Shown here one piece after another: positions 26,479-35,223 of a stretch of 64,000 bases of DNA (the stretch's first letter is position 1; every line of letters begins with the position of its first letter). The DNA is from Dethiobacter alkaliphilus AHT 1 (GTDB lineage Bacteria; Bacillota; Dethiobacteria; Dethiobacterales; Dethiobacteraceae). Position numbers and translations under genes: made by a program. Under the pieces are notes generated by a model. The model worked only from the letters and a program-made list of their open reading frames with translations, did no database searches and was not told the DNA's origin. The stretch lies in contig NZ_ACJM01000010.1 of NCBI RefSeq assembly GCF_000174415.1, positions 1 to 64,000 on the forward strand. Direction: 5' to 3'.

Positions 26479-27141
26479 TTACCTCCTGTCCTGTAGTTCA
26501 GTAATAATCTTTACAGCGGAGCTGGTTCCCAGACGGGTGGCTCCGGCGGCCAATAAGAGCAGGGCAAATTCAGCATCGCGGATTCCACCCGATGCCTTTA
26601 TACCCAGGTGCGGAGCAACTTCTTTTAACAGGGCCACATCATCTTCTGTGGCGCCGCCAAAAAAACCGGTGGAAGTCTTTAGCATATCAGCGCCGCAGTC
26701 TGCAGCGATACGTGCGGCCAGTCGTTTCTCCTCCGCTTCCAAAAGCGCTGTTTCCAAAATAACTTTTAAATACGCACCCTCTATAGAGGCACGTACCCGA
26801 CTTATTTCTTCACCCACCATGCGGGCGCGTCCCTCTTTTAAGGCGGCAACATTGATGACCAAATCAACTTCCCGGGCGCCGTTTTGCACCGCCTCCCCCG
26901 CTTCAAATGCCTTGGTGGCCGTTGTGGTTGCTCCCAGAGGGAACCCGGCAACCACCGCCACTTTTACCGTGGATTCTTCCAGCAGGCGGGCGGCATAGGG
27001 CACATGCCAGGGATTGATGCAAACAGCTGCAAAGCGGTGCTTATCTGCTTCAGCACAGAGCATGGCTATATCATCCCGGGTGGCTTCCGGCTTAAGGTTA
27101 GTATGGTCTATTGTGGCTGCAAAGCTGGTTACTTCCATCAT
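26479..27141 (-). CDS. deoC: Deoxyribose-phosphate aldolase
   Basis: 220 residues, the usual DeoC length. It cleaves 2-deoxyribose-5-phosphate to glyceraldehyde-3-phosphate and acetaldehyde by a Schiff base. Motifs: DHTNLKPEAT, CINPWHVPYA, VVAGFPLGATTTATK, KVILETALL (catalytic Lys) and MLKTSTGFFGGAT with KASGGIRD. It overlaps nothing but starts directly after the rtcB stop codon, with GGGGGAC inside rtcB as ribosome site. This gives nucleoside catabolism beside surE. Confidence 0.96.
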   Translation of the reverse strand: MMEVTSFAATIDHTNLKPEATRDDIAMLCAEADKHRFAAVCINPWHVPYAARLLEESTVKVAVVAGFPLGATTTATKAFEAGEAVQNGAREVDLVINVAALKEGRARMVGEEISRVRASIEGAYLKVILETALLEAEEKRLAARIAADCGADMLKTSTGFFGGATEDDVALLKEVAPHLGIKASGGIRDAEFALLLLAAGATRLGTSSAVKIITELQDRR

Positions 27142-28563
27142 CTAGTCGTCCCCCTGACCCTTGATTACCGCCAGCGGCTGCAGGCGGGCTGTTATTTTTG
27201 TCAGACCGATATCGGCCAAAGTATCCACCACATCGTTTATGTTTTTATACGCCGGCGGCGCTTCATCCAAAAGCTGTTTATAGTTGCGGGTATTTAGCAG
27301 CACATCACCCACCGAAGACATAAATTGTTCCCGGCTGATATGTTTTTTTGCGGCGCTGCGGGACATTACCCGGCCGGCGCCGTGGTTTACGGAACAGAAT
27401 GACTCTTTTGCCGCTTCTGTGCCTGTGAGTACATATGAGGGCGAGTTCATGCTGCCGGGAACAATGGCGGGATGGCCCGTTGCAACGTAACAGACCGGAT
27501 TTTCCCCATGTCCCGGCGGTAGTGCCCTGGTGGCACCTTTGCGATGTACTAACAGTTTTTCTCCAAAATGCTCTTCAAATTTGGCAATGTTATGGGCCAC
27601 ATCATAGACCACGGCCAGGTCGGTTTCACCCAGCACCTCCTGAAATGCTTCCCGGATATCAAAGGTGATTAGCTGCCGGTTGGCAAAGGCAAAGTTAACC
27701 GCACAGGCCATGGCGGCCAGATAATTGCTGCCTTCCGGTGAGTCTGTGGGACAGGCGGCCAGGCCTTTGCCGGGCAGATGAATTCCATAGTTTTTTGCTG
27801 CCTTAAACATTATCTCAGTATAATCGGTACAGATTTGATGTCCGAAACCGCGGCTTCCGGTATGGATTAAAACGGTGAGCATGCCTTTTTCCAGGCCAAA
27901 GGTGTTGGCCGCTGATTCATCTTCTATTATTTCCACGATTCCCATTTCCAAAAAGTGATTGCCGCCGCCCAGGGTAGAAAGCTGTGCGGCCCGCTGTAAT
28001 GCTTTGGCAGACACTGCAGCAGTTTGGGCACCGGACAGGCAACCGCTTTCTTCGCAGCGGTCCAGGTCCGCCCTAATGCCGTATCCCTTGGATACCAAAC
28101 CGCGGGCTCCGTGGGTAAGCGCGTCCTCCAAACCTTCCCTGCACAGCCGGTGGTGCCGGGACTTGCCGCCCACTCCGGCGGGAATACGCTTTTCTATGGC
28201 CTGCATCAGGGCGCGAAGCGTGGGCTTGTCCAGAATATCTGCCGGAATCTTGGTGGCCAAGAGGCGGACTCCGCAATTGATGTCCATACCCACCGCACCG
28301 GCTGAAACCACGCCGCCGTGGGCCCGGGTAGCCATGATACCGCCGATGGGCAGGCCAAAGCCGGCATGAATGTCGGGCATTCCCACCACCGGCCCAAATA
28401 CCCCGGGCAAAGCAGCGGCATCACAAAGCTGCTGCAGTTCCACGGAGTTTTCTGCCAGTTGACTGCGCAAGGCGTCGTTTAAAAAAAGCAGGGCATCCAC
28501 CTGCATTGCGCCTGTTCTTGGCAGCAAATATCGGTTGTGCCCCGTTTTGGTCAGTTTTGGCAT
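27142..28563 (-). CDS. rtcB: RNA-splicing ligase RtcB
   Basis: 473 residues. RtcB joins RNA ends carrying 2',3'-cyclic or 3'-phosphate to 5'-hydroxyl ends using GTP and Mn2+. Metal and guanylate sites are visible: MDINCGVRLL, GGGNHFLEMG, HTGSRGFGHQI and the guanylylated His region VNHGAGRVMSRSAAKKH. There is no adjacent RtcR activator or RtcA cyclase. It sits 12 bases after surE and abuts deoC, in a compact minus-strand operon. Confidence 0.95.
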   Translation of the reverse strand: MPKLTKTGHNRYLLPRTGAMQVDALLFLNDALRSQLAENSVELQQLCDAAALPGVFGPVVGMPDIHAGFGLPIGGIMATRAHGGVVSAGAVGMDINCGVRLLATKIPADILDKPTLRALMQAIEKRIPAGVGGKSRHHRLCREGLEDALTHGARGLVSKGYGIRADLDRCEESGCLSGAQTAAVSAKALQRAAQLSTLGGGNHFLEMGIVEIIEDESAANTFGLEKGMLTVLIHTGSRGFGHQICTDYTEIMFKAAKNYGIHLPGKGLAACPTDSPEGSNYLAAMACAVNFAFANRQLITFDIREAFQEVLGETDLAVVYDVAHNIAKFEEHFGEKLLVHRKGATRALPPGHGENPVCYVATGHPAIVPGSMNSPSYVLTGTEAAKESFCSVNHGAGRVMSRSAAKKHISREQFMSSVGDVLLNTRNYKQLLDEAPPAYKNINDVVDTLADIGLTKITARLQPLAVIKGQGDD

Positions 28564-28575
28564 GGTACCACCCCA

Positions 28576-29340
28576 TTAAAGTTCAAAGCTCCATTCCCGC
28601 AGGTTATCAATCAAGGCATAATTAGTCAGGTCATGCTGAATGGGAGTAATGGAAATTTTACAGGCATTGATTGCGGCCACATCGGTGTCTTTTTCGTGTT
28701 CAACATCCACCAGCTGGCCGGCCAGCCAGTAATAGGTCCGCCCCCGGGGATCCGTACGTTTTTCAAAAGCGTTTTTGTACTGACGTACGCCCAGCTTGGT
28801 TACGGCCACGCCCTGCATCTTCTCCCGGTCACAGCCGGGAACATTTACATTCAACAGTGTGTCGCTGCCGGCACCATGTGCAGTGACCACCTTGGCCAGG
28901 CGGGCAATAAATTCCGCCGCGTACTCATAGCGGGGATTTTTGTATTCGGCAAGACTTACGGCAATGGCCGGAATACCCAAAATTACCCCTTCAATGGCGG
29001 CAGACACCGTACCTGAATAGAGCACGTCTGTTCCCAGATTGGCGCCGCGGTTGATTCCCGAAATAACCAAGTCGGGTCGGTGGGGCAAAATCGCCTCCAC
29101 GGCAAGCTTGACGCAGTCGGCCGGGGTGCCGTTTACCGCGTAGGTGGGCAGCTCCGGCGAATGTAAATATTTAACGCGCTCCGCCCGGATTGGACGGTGC
29201 ATGGTAATGGCATGTCCTGTGGCACTCTGCTCATGATCCGGTGCCACCACAGAAGTTTCGGCAATTTTTTCAATTTCTCTGGCCAAAACTTGCAGACCTT
29301 CGGCAAAAATGCCGTCATCATTAGTAAGTAGAATTCGCAC
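28576..29340 (-). CDS. surE: 5'-nucleotidase SurE
   Basis: 254 residues. SurE removes phosphate from nucleoside 5'- and 3'-monophosphates. The metal site NDDGIFAEGL at the N-terminus, the APDHEQSATGHAIT motif and VNGTPADCVKLA, ISGINRGANLGTDVLYSGTVSAAIEG are textbook. It is the first gene of the surE-rtcB-deoC group. The ATG is supported by GGAGGGA. Confidence 0.96.
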   Translation of the reverse strand: MRILLTNDDGIFAEGLQVLAREIEKIAETSVVAPDHEQSATGHAITMHRPIRAERVKYLHSPELPTYAVNGTPADCVKLAVEAILPHRPDLVISGINRGANLGTDVLYSGTVSAAIEGVILGIPAIAVSLAEYKNPRYEYAAEFIARLAKVVTAHGAGSDTLLNVNVPGCDREKMQGVAVTKLGVRQYKNAFEKRTDPRGRTYYWLAGQLVDVEHEKDTDVAAINACKISITPIQHDLTNYALIDNLREWSFEL

Positions 29341-29476
29341 GTTTTTGTCCCTCCACTGGTTAAACCTTCCTATTTGATTATAGTTTATGCAGGAAACGGT
29401 GTCAATTTAAGCCATGAACCCAAGAGTATAAAAACTCTCCTTACTCAAAAACTATAGCCAACAAGGAGGTGAAATT

Positions 29477-30022
29477 ATGAAAAGTAAACGTCTGTTAATC
29501 TTACTTAGTATTCTCCTGGCTATGTCGCTGATACTCAGCGGTTGCCCGCCATTTCAGCGTCCCGCACCGGAGCCCAGACCCGCCCCGGACCAACAACCGC
29601 CACCGGAGACCCGGCAGGACCCACAGGATATCCGGCGGCCCAATCAAGACCCAACGCGTCCCCAACCGGACCAACCGGGCCCTGATGCTATGGATCTGGC
29701 CAACCGCGTAGCAGACATTGCCACCGATGTGGAAGGCGTGGACGACGCTGTGGTAGTTGTCATTTCCAACCTGGCCATGGTGGGGATTACCCTGGAAGAT
29801 GGTGCAGAAGGCCGCGAAGTGGAAATAAAGCAGGAGGTATCCAGTACCATTGAAGATCGGGAGCCCGGCATTGTTAATGCCTATGTTTCCGCCGATCCGG
29901 ATATTATCCGCCAGCTGGAGGAGATCTCCGCCGGCATCCAGCGCGGTGAGCCTATTTCCACCTTCTTTGACCAGATCACCGAAGTGCTGCAGCGGATGCG
30001 TGCTGAAACCAACGAAAACTAA
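29477..30022 (+). CDS. YhcN/YlaJ-family sporulation lipoprotein
   Basis: 181 residues with a lipoprotein signal (LILSGC), a Pro-rich linker of about 40 residues (PDQQPPPETRQDPQDIRRP region), and a C-terminal YhcN/YlaJ domain (ADIATDVEGVDDAVVVVISNLAMVGI in outline). Members are found in the inner spore membrane or forespore of endospore formers. It is a monocistronic gene with GGAGGTG before the ATG and its own terminator. Confidence 0.85.
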   Translation: MKSKRLLILLSILLAMSLILSGCPPFQRPAPEPRPAPDQQPPPETRQDPQDIRRPNQDPTRPQPDQPGPDAMDLANRVADIATDVEGVDDAVVVVISNLAMVGITLEDGAEGREVEIKQEVSSTIEDREPGIVNAYVSADPDIIRQLEEISAGIQRGEPISTFFDQITEVLQRMRAETNEN

Positions 30023-30034
30023 AACCGATGATAT

Positions 30035-30060
30035 AAAGCCTGGCAGAAGCCAGGCTTTTA
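30035..30060. terminator. Bidirectional terminator
   Basis: Stem AAAGCCTGG / CCAGGCTTT with a six-base loop between the YhcN-type gene and the convergent mtaD. Confidence 0.8.
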
Positions 30061-30063
30061 CTA

Positions 30064-31365
30064 TTAATCGTCCTCTTTTTCCTCAACTAAATGCAGAGCC
30101 CGCTGCTGAGCCTGGAAAAGAATTTTTTCTTCATCCATGGTGGTTAGGTTACCGTCCTCCATAAGAATCCGGCCGTTTACCATCACCAATGTTATATCCG
30201 ACGGTTGAGCCGCATATACCAGATGGGCCACCAAATCATGTTGGGGAGTCAGATGGGGTTTTTGCAGGTCCATCATTATCAGATCTGCCTTCATGCCTGC
30301 TTCAATGGTCCCCACATCTTCTAAAAACAGGGCCTGTGCGCTCTCCCTTGTCCCCATGGCCAAAGCTTGTCGGGCGGTAATGGCGGTGGGATCCATGCGG
30401 CTGCCCTTATGCAGAAGCGCCGCCAGGCGCATTTCCTCCATCATGTCCAGGTTGTTGTTACTGGCCGCTCCATCGGTGCCCAGACCCACGGTAATACCGC
30501 GCTTAAGCAAATCCGGCACCGGAGAAATGCCGCTGCCCAGCTTCAGATTGCTGCCTGGGTTGTGGGCCACGCGCACATCAAACTCCCGTAAAATATCAAT
30601 ATCATCAACGGTGAGATGCACACAATGGGCTGCTATTACAGGTGCCTGAAACAGGCCGGTGTCTCTTACCAATTCCACCGGTGTGACGCCATGCTCTTTT
30701 TGGATACGGTCCACCTCGTCCCGGGTTTCGCATAAGTGAATCTGAACGGGAACATCCAGTTTCTCCTGCAGAGCCAGCACCCTTTTTAAGTAATCCGGAG
30801 GACAGGTATAAGGGGCATGGGGGCCAAGCATGGTGGAGATTCGCCCGTCGGCTCCTCCCTGCCAGTTCTCCACAAACTGTTGGCTTTCTTCCAGACCCTG
30901 CTCCGACATATGGCCGATACCCACCAGTCCTCTGGCCAGCACTGCACGGATACCCGTTTCTTCTGTGGCTTCAGCCACCTGGTCCATAAAGAAGTACATA
31001 TCGGTAAAGGTGGTGGTGCCGCCTTTAATCATCTCCAAAATGGCCAGCATGGTTCCCCAATAAACGTCTTCCCTCTTTAGTTTTGCTTCCACCGGCCAGA
31101 TTCTTTTTTCCAGCCAGTACATCAGCGGCACATCGTCGGCCAGGGAACGCAATAGCGACATGGCGGCGTGGCCGTGGGCATTGACAAAACCGGGGGCAAC
31201 CAACTTGCCGCGGCCATTGATAACTTTAGCAAAATCTTCTACCCATTCTTTTTTTGGGCCCACGTACGAAATAATATTATTATCAACCACCACATCCGCA
31301 TCGGGTATGATGGTATCCTGTTCGTTGGCGGTAACAACGGTGGCCCCGCGTATTAATGTTTTCAT
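30064..31365 (-). CDS. mtaD: 5-methylthioadenosine/S-adenosylhomocysteine deaminase
   Basis: 433 residues of the amidohydrolase superfamily. Motifs: HxH in FVNAHGHAAMSLLR, HAPYTC, HLCETRDEV, IAAHCVHL and the final Asp in GLGTDGAASNNNLDM. Family members deaminate methylthioadenosine, S-adenosylhomocysteine and 5'-deoxyadenosine to the inosine forms. It is the last gene of the ahcY-mtnP-mtnA-aldolase-mtaD operon and overlaps the aldolase gene by four bases (ATGA), so it is translationally coupled. Its presence fits the methylthioinosine-type phosphorylase in the same operon. Confidence 0.92.
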   Translation of the reverse strand: MKTLIRGATVVTANEQDTIIPDADVVVDNNIISYVGPKKEWVEDFAKVINGRGKLVAPGFVNAHGHAAMSLLRSLADDVPLMYWLEKRIWPVEAKLKREDVYWGTMLAILEMIKGGTTTFTDMYFFMDQVAEATEETGIRAVLARGLVGIGHMSEQGLEESQQFVENWQGGADGRISTMLGPHAPYTCPPDYLKRVLALQEKLDVPVQIHLCETRDEVDRIQKEHGVTPVELVRDTGLFQAPVIAAHCVHLTVDDIDILREFDVRVAHNPGSNLKLGSGISPVPDLLKRGITVGLGTDGAASNNNLDMMEEMRLAALLHKGSRMDPTAITARQALAMGTRESAQALFLEDVGTIEAGMKADLIMMDLQKPHLTPQHDLVAHLVYAAQPSDITLVMVNGRILMEDGNLTTMDEEKILFQAQQRALHLVEEKEDD

Positions 31366-32015
31366 TCTATTTCCTCCTCCCGTTTTTCCGGTCCGTACGA
31401 TGTGAGATAAAAACTGCGCATGGCGGAAATATCTTCATCGCTTAGTTCATGAACCGGACCCAGCAGGCGGGCCAGTAGTGCCGCCTGTGCCGTCTTCTCC
31501 ACAATCTGGCAGACCTTCAGTGCCTCCGGCAGGGTGCGAGCCACGCCCACCAGCCCATGGCTTGCCAAAAGCACGGCACTTTTGCTGCCCAAAGCCTGCA
31601 GAGCGTTTTGGGCCAACTCTTCTGTGCCCGGCATGGTATAGGCGGCCACATCCACGCTACCTCCGGCAACCTGCACCAGATCTTCCACCACCGCCGGGAC
31701 AGGCATGCGGGCCACGGCAAAGGCGGTGGCATGGACACTGTGAGTATGAACAATGGCGCCGATATCTTCTCTGCCCTGAAAAAGGGCAGCATGCAGGCGC
31801 CATTCAGAAGAGGGTTTCCAGCGACCGTCGGCGCTACCGCCAAAATCCATGCGGACCAGATCTTCTGCTGTAAGCTGACTATACTCCATGCCGCTGGGAG
31901 TAATGAGGAAATGATTCTCGCCGTCTCGAACCGAGACATTACCCCAGGTACCCAGCACCAGATTATCGCGGCACATCTGTTGGATTGTGGCCAGCATTTC
32001 CCCTCTAAGCTTCAT
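31362..32015 (-). CDS. Class II aldolase, probable 5-methylthioribulose/5-deoxyribulose-1-phosphate aldolase
   Basis: 217 residues, zinc-dependent FucA/AraD family: GTWGNVSVRD, ITPSGMEY, catalytic Glu in SSEWRLHAAL, zinc ligands HTHS and LASHGLVG. The family splits ketose-1-phosphates into dihydroxyacetone phosphate and an aldehyde. Between mtnA and mtaD, the natural substrate is methylthioribulose-1-phosphate (giving methylthioacetaldehyde) or 5-deoxyribulose-1-phosphate (giving acetaldehyde), as in the DHAP shunt. MtnB-type dehydratase is the alternative because MtnB shares this fold, but no downstream mtnC/mtnD genes are present. The ATG at 32015 (GGAGG, six bases) overlaps the mtnA end. 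Confidence 0.75.
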   Translation of the reverse strand: MKLRGEMLATIQQMCRDNLVLGTWGNVSVRDGENHFLITPSGMEYSQLTAEDLVRMDFGGSADGRWKPSSEWRLHAALFQGREDIGAIVHTHSVHATAFAVARMPVPAVVEDLVQVAGGSVDVAAYTMPGTEELAQNALQALGSKSAVLLASHGLVGVARTLPEALKVCQIVEKTAQAALLARLLGPVHELSDEDISAMRSFYLTSYGPEKREEEIE

Positions 32016-33054
32016 GACCGGCCTCCGCAAAAAACTGCCTGACCCGTTCTTCATCGGGCTTTTCAATAACACCAAACTCGGTAATAATGGCTGTAATCAA
32101 ATTAGCTGGTGTAACATCAAAGGACGGGTTATAGCAGCCGATGCCCTCCGGCGCAATGCGCCTGCCGGCGAAGTGGGTAATTTCCGTTTCACATCGTTCT
32201 TCAATGGGAATCTGCTCACCGCTTTTTATGGCAAGGTCAAAGGTGGAGTACGGCGCCGCCACGTAAAAGGGAATATTATGGGCGGCGGCCAAAACCGCCA
32301 CCGAGTAGGTACCGATTTTATTAGCCACATCACCATTGGCCGCAATTCGGTCCGCTCCCACGATGACAACGTCGATCTTTCCCTGCTTCATTAAGAAACC
32401 TGCCATATTGTCGGCGATGACGGTAACGGGAATTTCATCGCGGTGCAGCTCCCAGGCCGTTAAACGGGCGCCCTGCAGATAGGGGCGGGTTTCATCGGCA
32501 AATACGTGCACCTCTTTGCCGTGGGCCACGGCTCTGCGGATAACTCCCAGGGCGGTACCATAGCCCACCGTAGCCAGTGCTCCCGCATTACAGTGGGTGA
32601 GAATGCGGGCTTTATCATTAATCAGCCCGGCGCCGAAATCCCCTATTTTTTTGTTAACGGCAATATCTTCTTGGGCAATCCGCCTGGCTTCCGCATCGAG
32701 AATGTCTGCGATTTCCCGGGGCGCCACTCCCCTTTGCGTCCTGGCCACATTAAGCATTCTCTCCACCGCCCAGGCCAGATTTACAGCGGTGGGACGGGTG
32801 GCCTTCAACCCTTTGGCCGCTTCTTCCAGTCCGGCAAAAAAGCGCTCACTGTCCACCGAGGACCACTGTTTAGCCGCCAGCGCCATGCCAAAAGCCGCGG
32901 AGGCTCCAATGGCCGGAGCGCCGCGTACCACCATATCCCTGATGCCGGCAGCCACTTCCTGCCAGCTTTTACATTCCATATATTTAACTTCCACCGGCAG
33001 CAGCCGCTGATCCAACAAAAAAACAACGCCGTATTCAAAACGTATTGGGTCCAT
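32005..33054 (-). CDS. mtnA: Methylthioribose-1-phosphate isomerase
   Basis: 349 residues, the usual length. It converts the aldose 1-phosphate to the ketose, the step before the aldolase. The catalytic pair is visible: Cys155 in LTHCNAGALAT and Asp235 in VGADRIAANGDVANKIGTY; the substrate-binding VRGAPAIG and TRPTAVNL are also present. Sequences of this family also isomerise 5-deoxyribose-1-phosphate. It begins nine bases after mtnP and overlaps the aldolase start by 11 bases. Confidence 0.95.
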   Translation of the reverse strand: MDPIRFEYGVVFLLDQRLLPVEVKYMECKSWQEVAAGIRDMVVRGAPAIGASAAFGMALAAKQWSSVDSERFFAGLEEAAKGLKATRPTAVNLAWAVERMLNVARTQRGVAPREIADILDAEARRIAQEDIAVNKKIGDFGAGLINDKARILTHCNAGALATVGYGTALGVIRRAVAHGKEVHVFADETRPYLQGARLTAWELHRDEIPVTVIADNMAGFLMKQGKIDVVIVGADRIAANGDVANKIGTYSVAVLAAAHNIPFYVAAPYSTFDLAIKSGEQIPIEERCETEITHFAGRRIAPEGIGCYNPSFDVTPANLITAIITEFGVIEKPDEERVRQFFAEAGHEA

Positions 33055-33062
33055 AATTTCTC

Positions 33063-33851
33063 CTATAGCAGAATTTCACTGCCCAGCTTCTCACAATCAC
33101 AATCTCTGTGGTCAGCCAGGTTAGGTATTAACTCCATCAGAAGGCGCCTTACTTTTTCCACATTCTCTGCCATCACTTCCAGAACTTCCTCATGAGTAAG
33201 GACGGTAGGTGAAATCCCTGCACCAAAGTTGGTGGATAAAGCAACGGTGCTGTAACAGAGGCCCGCTTCCCGGGCCAGCACCACTTCCGGCACATTGGTC
33301 ATTCCCACCAAATCTCCGCCCAGTTTCTGATACATGCGAATCTCCGCCGCCGATTCGAACCGGGGGCCTTCGGTACAGACATATACTCCGTCCTGCAAAA
33401 GTTCCAGTCCTGCCTGATTTGCAGCGGCCAGCAGATTGCCGTTTAACTGCGGGCAGTATGGAGCTGTAAAATCTGTATGTACCACGCCGGCTTCGCCGCC
33501 GTCAAAGAATGTTGCTTCCCGCGCCTTGGTAAAGTCCAGAAACTGACCTAAAAGAATCATGGCACCGGGAGGCATTTTTTCATTCAGGGAGCCCACCGCA
33601 GCGGTGGCCACCACCCGTTTGACGCCCAGCTTCACCAACGCAGCAATATTGGCCCGGTAATTAACATTATGGGGCGGAGTACCGTGCTTTGTGCCGTGGC
33701 GGGCCAAAAAGACAACTTCCCTGCCTTGATATTTACCCTGGGTCAACAGTGCCCTGCCGTAGCGGGTATCTATTTCCAACGTCTGTACATCTTCCAGCAG
33801 CTTGGGGTCATAGACTCCGGTGCCGCCGATAATTGCCAGTTCAATACTCAT
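33063..33851 (-). CDS. mtnP: S-methyl-5'-thioinosine-type phosphorylase (MTAP/PNP family)
   Basis: 262 residues: phosphate site IGGTGVYD and FLARHGTKHGTPPHNVNYRAN in outline, MTNVPEVVLAREAG near the ribose site. It phosphorolyses methylthio- or deoxy-nucleosides to a base and a 1-phosphate. The base-recognition stretch reads STNFGAGIS (Asn208, Gly210), where human MTAP has Thr-Asp-Tyr-Asp contacting the amino group of adenine. Asn at this place is the pattern of purine nucleoside phosphorylases that act on hypoxanthine or guanine compounds. So methylthioinosine is the likelier substrate, matching the deaminase in the operon. The start is at 33851, or 33854. Confidence 0.88.
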   Translation of the reverse strand: MSIELAIIGGTGVYDPKLLEDVQTLEIDTRYGRALLTQGKYQGREVVFLARHGTKHGTPPHNVNYRANIAALVKLGVKRVVATAAVGSLNEKMPPGAMILLGQFLDFTKAREATFFDGGEAGVVHTDFTAPYCPQLNGNLLAAANQAGLELLQDGVYVCTEGPRFESAAEIRMYQKLGGDLVGMTNVPEVVLAREAGLCYSTVALSTNFGAGISPTVLTHEEVLEVMAENVEKVRRLLMELIPNLADHRDCDCEKLGSEILL

Positions 33852-33862
33852 CATTCTACCCC

Positions 33863-35107
33863 CTATTCGGCCTTCCAGCTGGTCAGATAGCATTCCTGCG
33901 CTTTAGACAAGGTATCGATGGAAACACCCATGGCCGCCAGTTTGCGCCGGGCCACTTTATCATCCACCGCCTGCGGCAGGGTCAGCACATCGTTGGGCAG
34001 CTTGCCGTGATTACTGTTTAAGTAATGCAGCGCTTCCACCTGAAGAGCAAAACTCATATCCATAATTTCCGCCGGGTGGCCATCCGCCGCCGCCAGGTTT
34101 ACCAGGCGGCCTTCGGCGATGAGATAAATGGTTTTACCGTTAAACTCATAAGCTTCCACATTTTTGCGCGCCAGCCGCTTGTTTTCGGCCAACTCTTCCA
34201 AGGGGCGCTTATCGATTTCCAGATCAAAATGGCCGGCATTGCACAAAATGGCGCCGTCCTTCATATTTTCATAATGCTCCTTGGTGATGGCATCACGACA
34301 GCCTGTTACGGTGACAAAAATGTCTCCTTCCGCCGCCGCATCCAGCATGGGCATCACTGAATTGCCGTCCATAATGGCTTCCACCGCTTTAACCGGATCC
34401 ACCTCACAGACAATTACCCGTGCACCCAGGCCGCGGGCACGCATGGCTACACCTTTTCCGCACCAGCCATAGCCGATTACCACCACAGTTTTGCCCGCCA
34501 CCACCAGGTTGGTGGCCCGCATAATGCCGTCCCAGACAGACTGGCCGGTACCATAGCGGTTATCAAAGAGATATTTACAGAAGGCATCGTTTACAGCCAT
34601 CATGGGAATCTTTAGTTCACCGTCAGCCGCCATGGCCCTCAGGCGAATCAGCCCGGTGGTGGTCTCCTCGGCACCGCCCCGCACATTCTCAATCATCTGA
34701 GGATACTGGGAGTGGAGCATGGCCACCAGGTCACCGCCGTCATCAATAATCAGATGCGGCTCACTCTGCATGGTTTTATGTAAGTGATCTTCATACTCCT
34801 CATCTGTAGCATTGTACCAGGAATGAACGGTGAGGCCGTCTTCCACCAGGGCCGCTGCCACATCATCCTGAGTAGACAAAGGGTTACTGCCGGTAATGGT
34901 TACCTGTGCACCGCTTTCCTGCACCACTTTAGCCATATAAGCAGTCTTGGCTTCCAAATGCAGGCAGATAGCCACCCGCAGTCCGGCAAAGGGTTTTGTC
35001 TCACGAAATTCTCTGGCCAGCTCATTTAGCACCGGCATATGCTCTTTTACCCAGTTGATTTTCAATTTCCCCTCGGGAGCCAGGCTTTGATTACGGATAG
35101 TACTCAA
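33863..35107 (-). CDS. ahcY: Adenosylhomocysteinase
   Basis: 414 residues. It hydrolyses S-adenosylhomocysteine to adenosine and homocysteine with bound NAD. The NAD fold VVIGYGWCGKGVAMRARGLG and VIVCEVDP is clear, and the substrate domain starts LAPEGKLKINWVKEHMPVL. It lacks the extra ~40-residue insertion of many bacterial enzymes, like archaeal and clostridial forms. TTG start with AGGAGG 11 bases upstream (slightly long). It is the first gene of the salvage operon; a stable inverted repeat lies upstream. Confidence 0.95.
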   Translation of the reverse strand: MSTIRNQSLAPEGKLKINWVKEHMPVLNELAREFRETKPFAGLRVAICLHLEAKTAYMAKVVQESGAQVTITGSNPLSTQDDVAAALVEDGLTVHSWYNATDEEYEDHLHKTMQSEPHLIIDDGGDLVAMLHSQYPQMIENVRGGAEETTTGLIRLRAMAADGELKIPMMAVNDAFCKYLFDNRYGTGQSVWDGIMRATNLVVAGKTVVVIGYGWCGKGVAMRARGLGARVIVCEVDPVKAVEAIMDGNSVMPMLDAAAEGDIFVTVTGCRDAITKEHYENMKDGAILCNAGHFDLEIDKRPLEELAENKRLARKNVEAYEFNGKTIYLIAEGRLVNLAAADGHPAEIMDMSFALQVEALHYLNSNHGKLPNDVLTLPQAVDDKVARRKLAAMGVSIDTLSKAQECYLTSWKAE

Positions 35108-35157
35108 TGAATGTAGCGCCTCCTTTTGTACTGCAGCAAATTAAACACTTTGCATTG

Positions 35158-35190
35158 GCAGAAGTGTTATCCCAAAATTACACTTTCTGC
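35158..35190. promoter_or_regulatory. Inverted repeat upstream of ahcY
   Basis: GCAGAAGTGTTAT...ACACTTTCTGC, a ten-base stem with one bulge and a 12-base loop, 50 bases before the ahcY start. It is not followed by a T-run and does not match a SAH or SAM riboswitch that I know. Possible operator or leader structure. Confidence 0.45.
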
Positions 35191-35223
35191 AATCCGGCTT
35201 AATTTTCCTGCAGTGGATATGAA

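Noticed and set aside
35108-35223. SAH or SAM riboswitch before ahcY
   Set aside because: The hairpin is present, but I could not fit the conserved cores of the SAH or SAM-I/II/III riboswitches.
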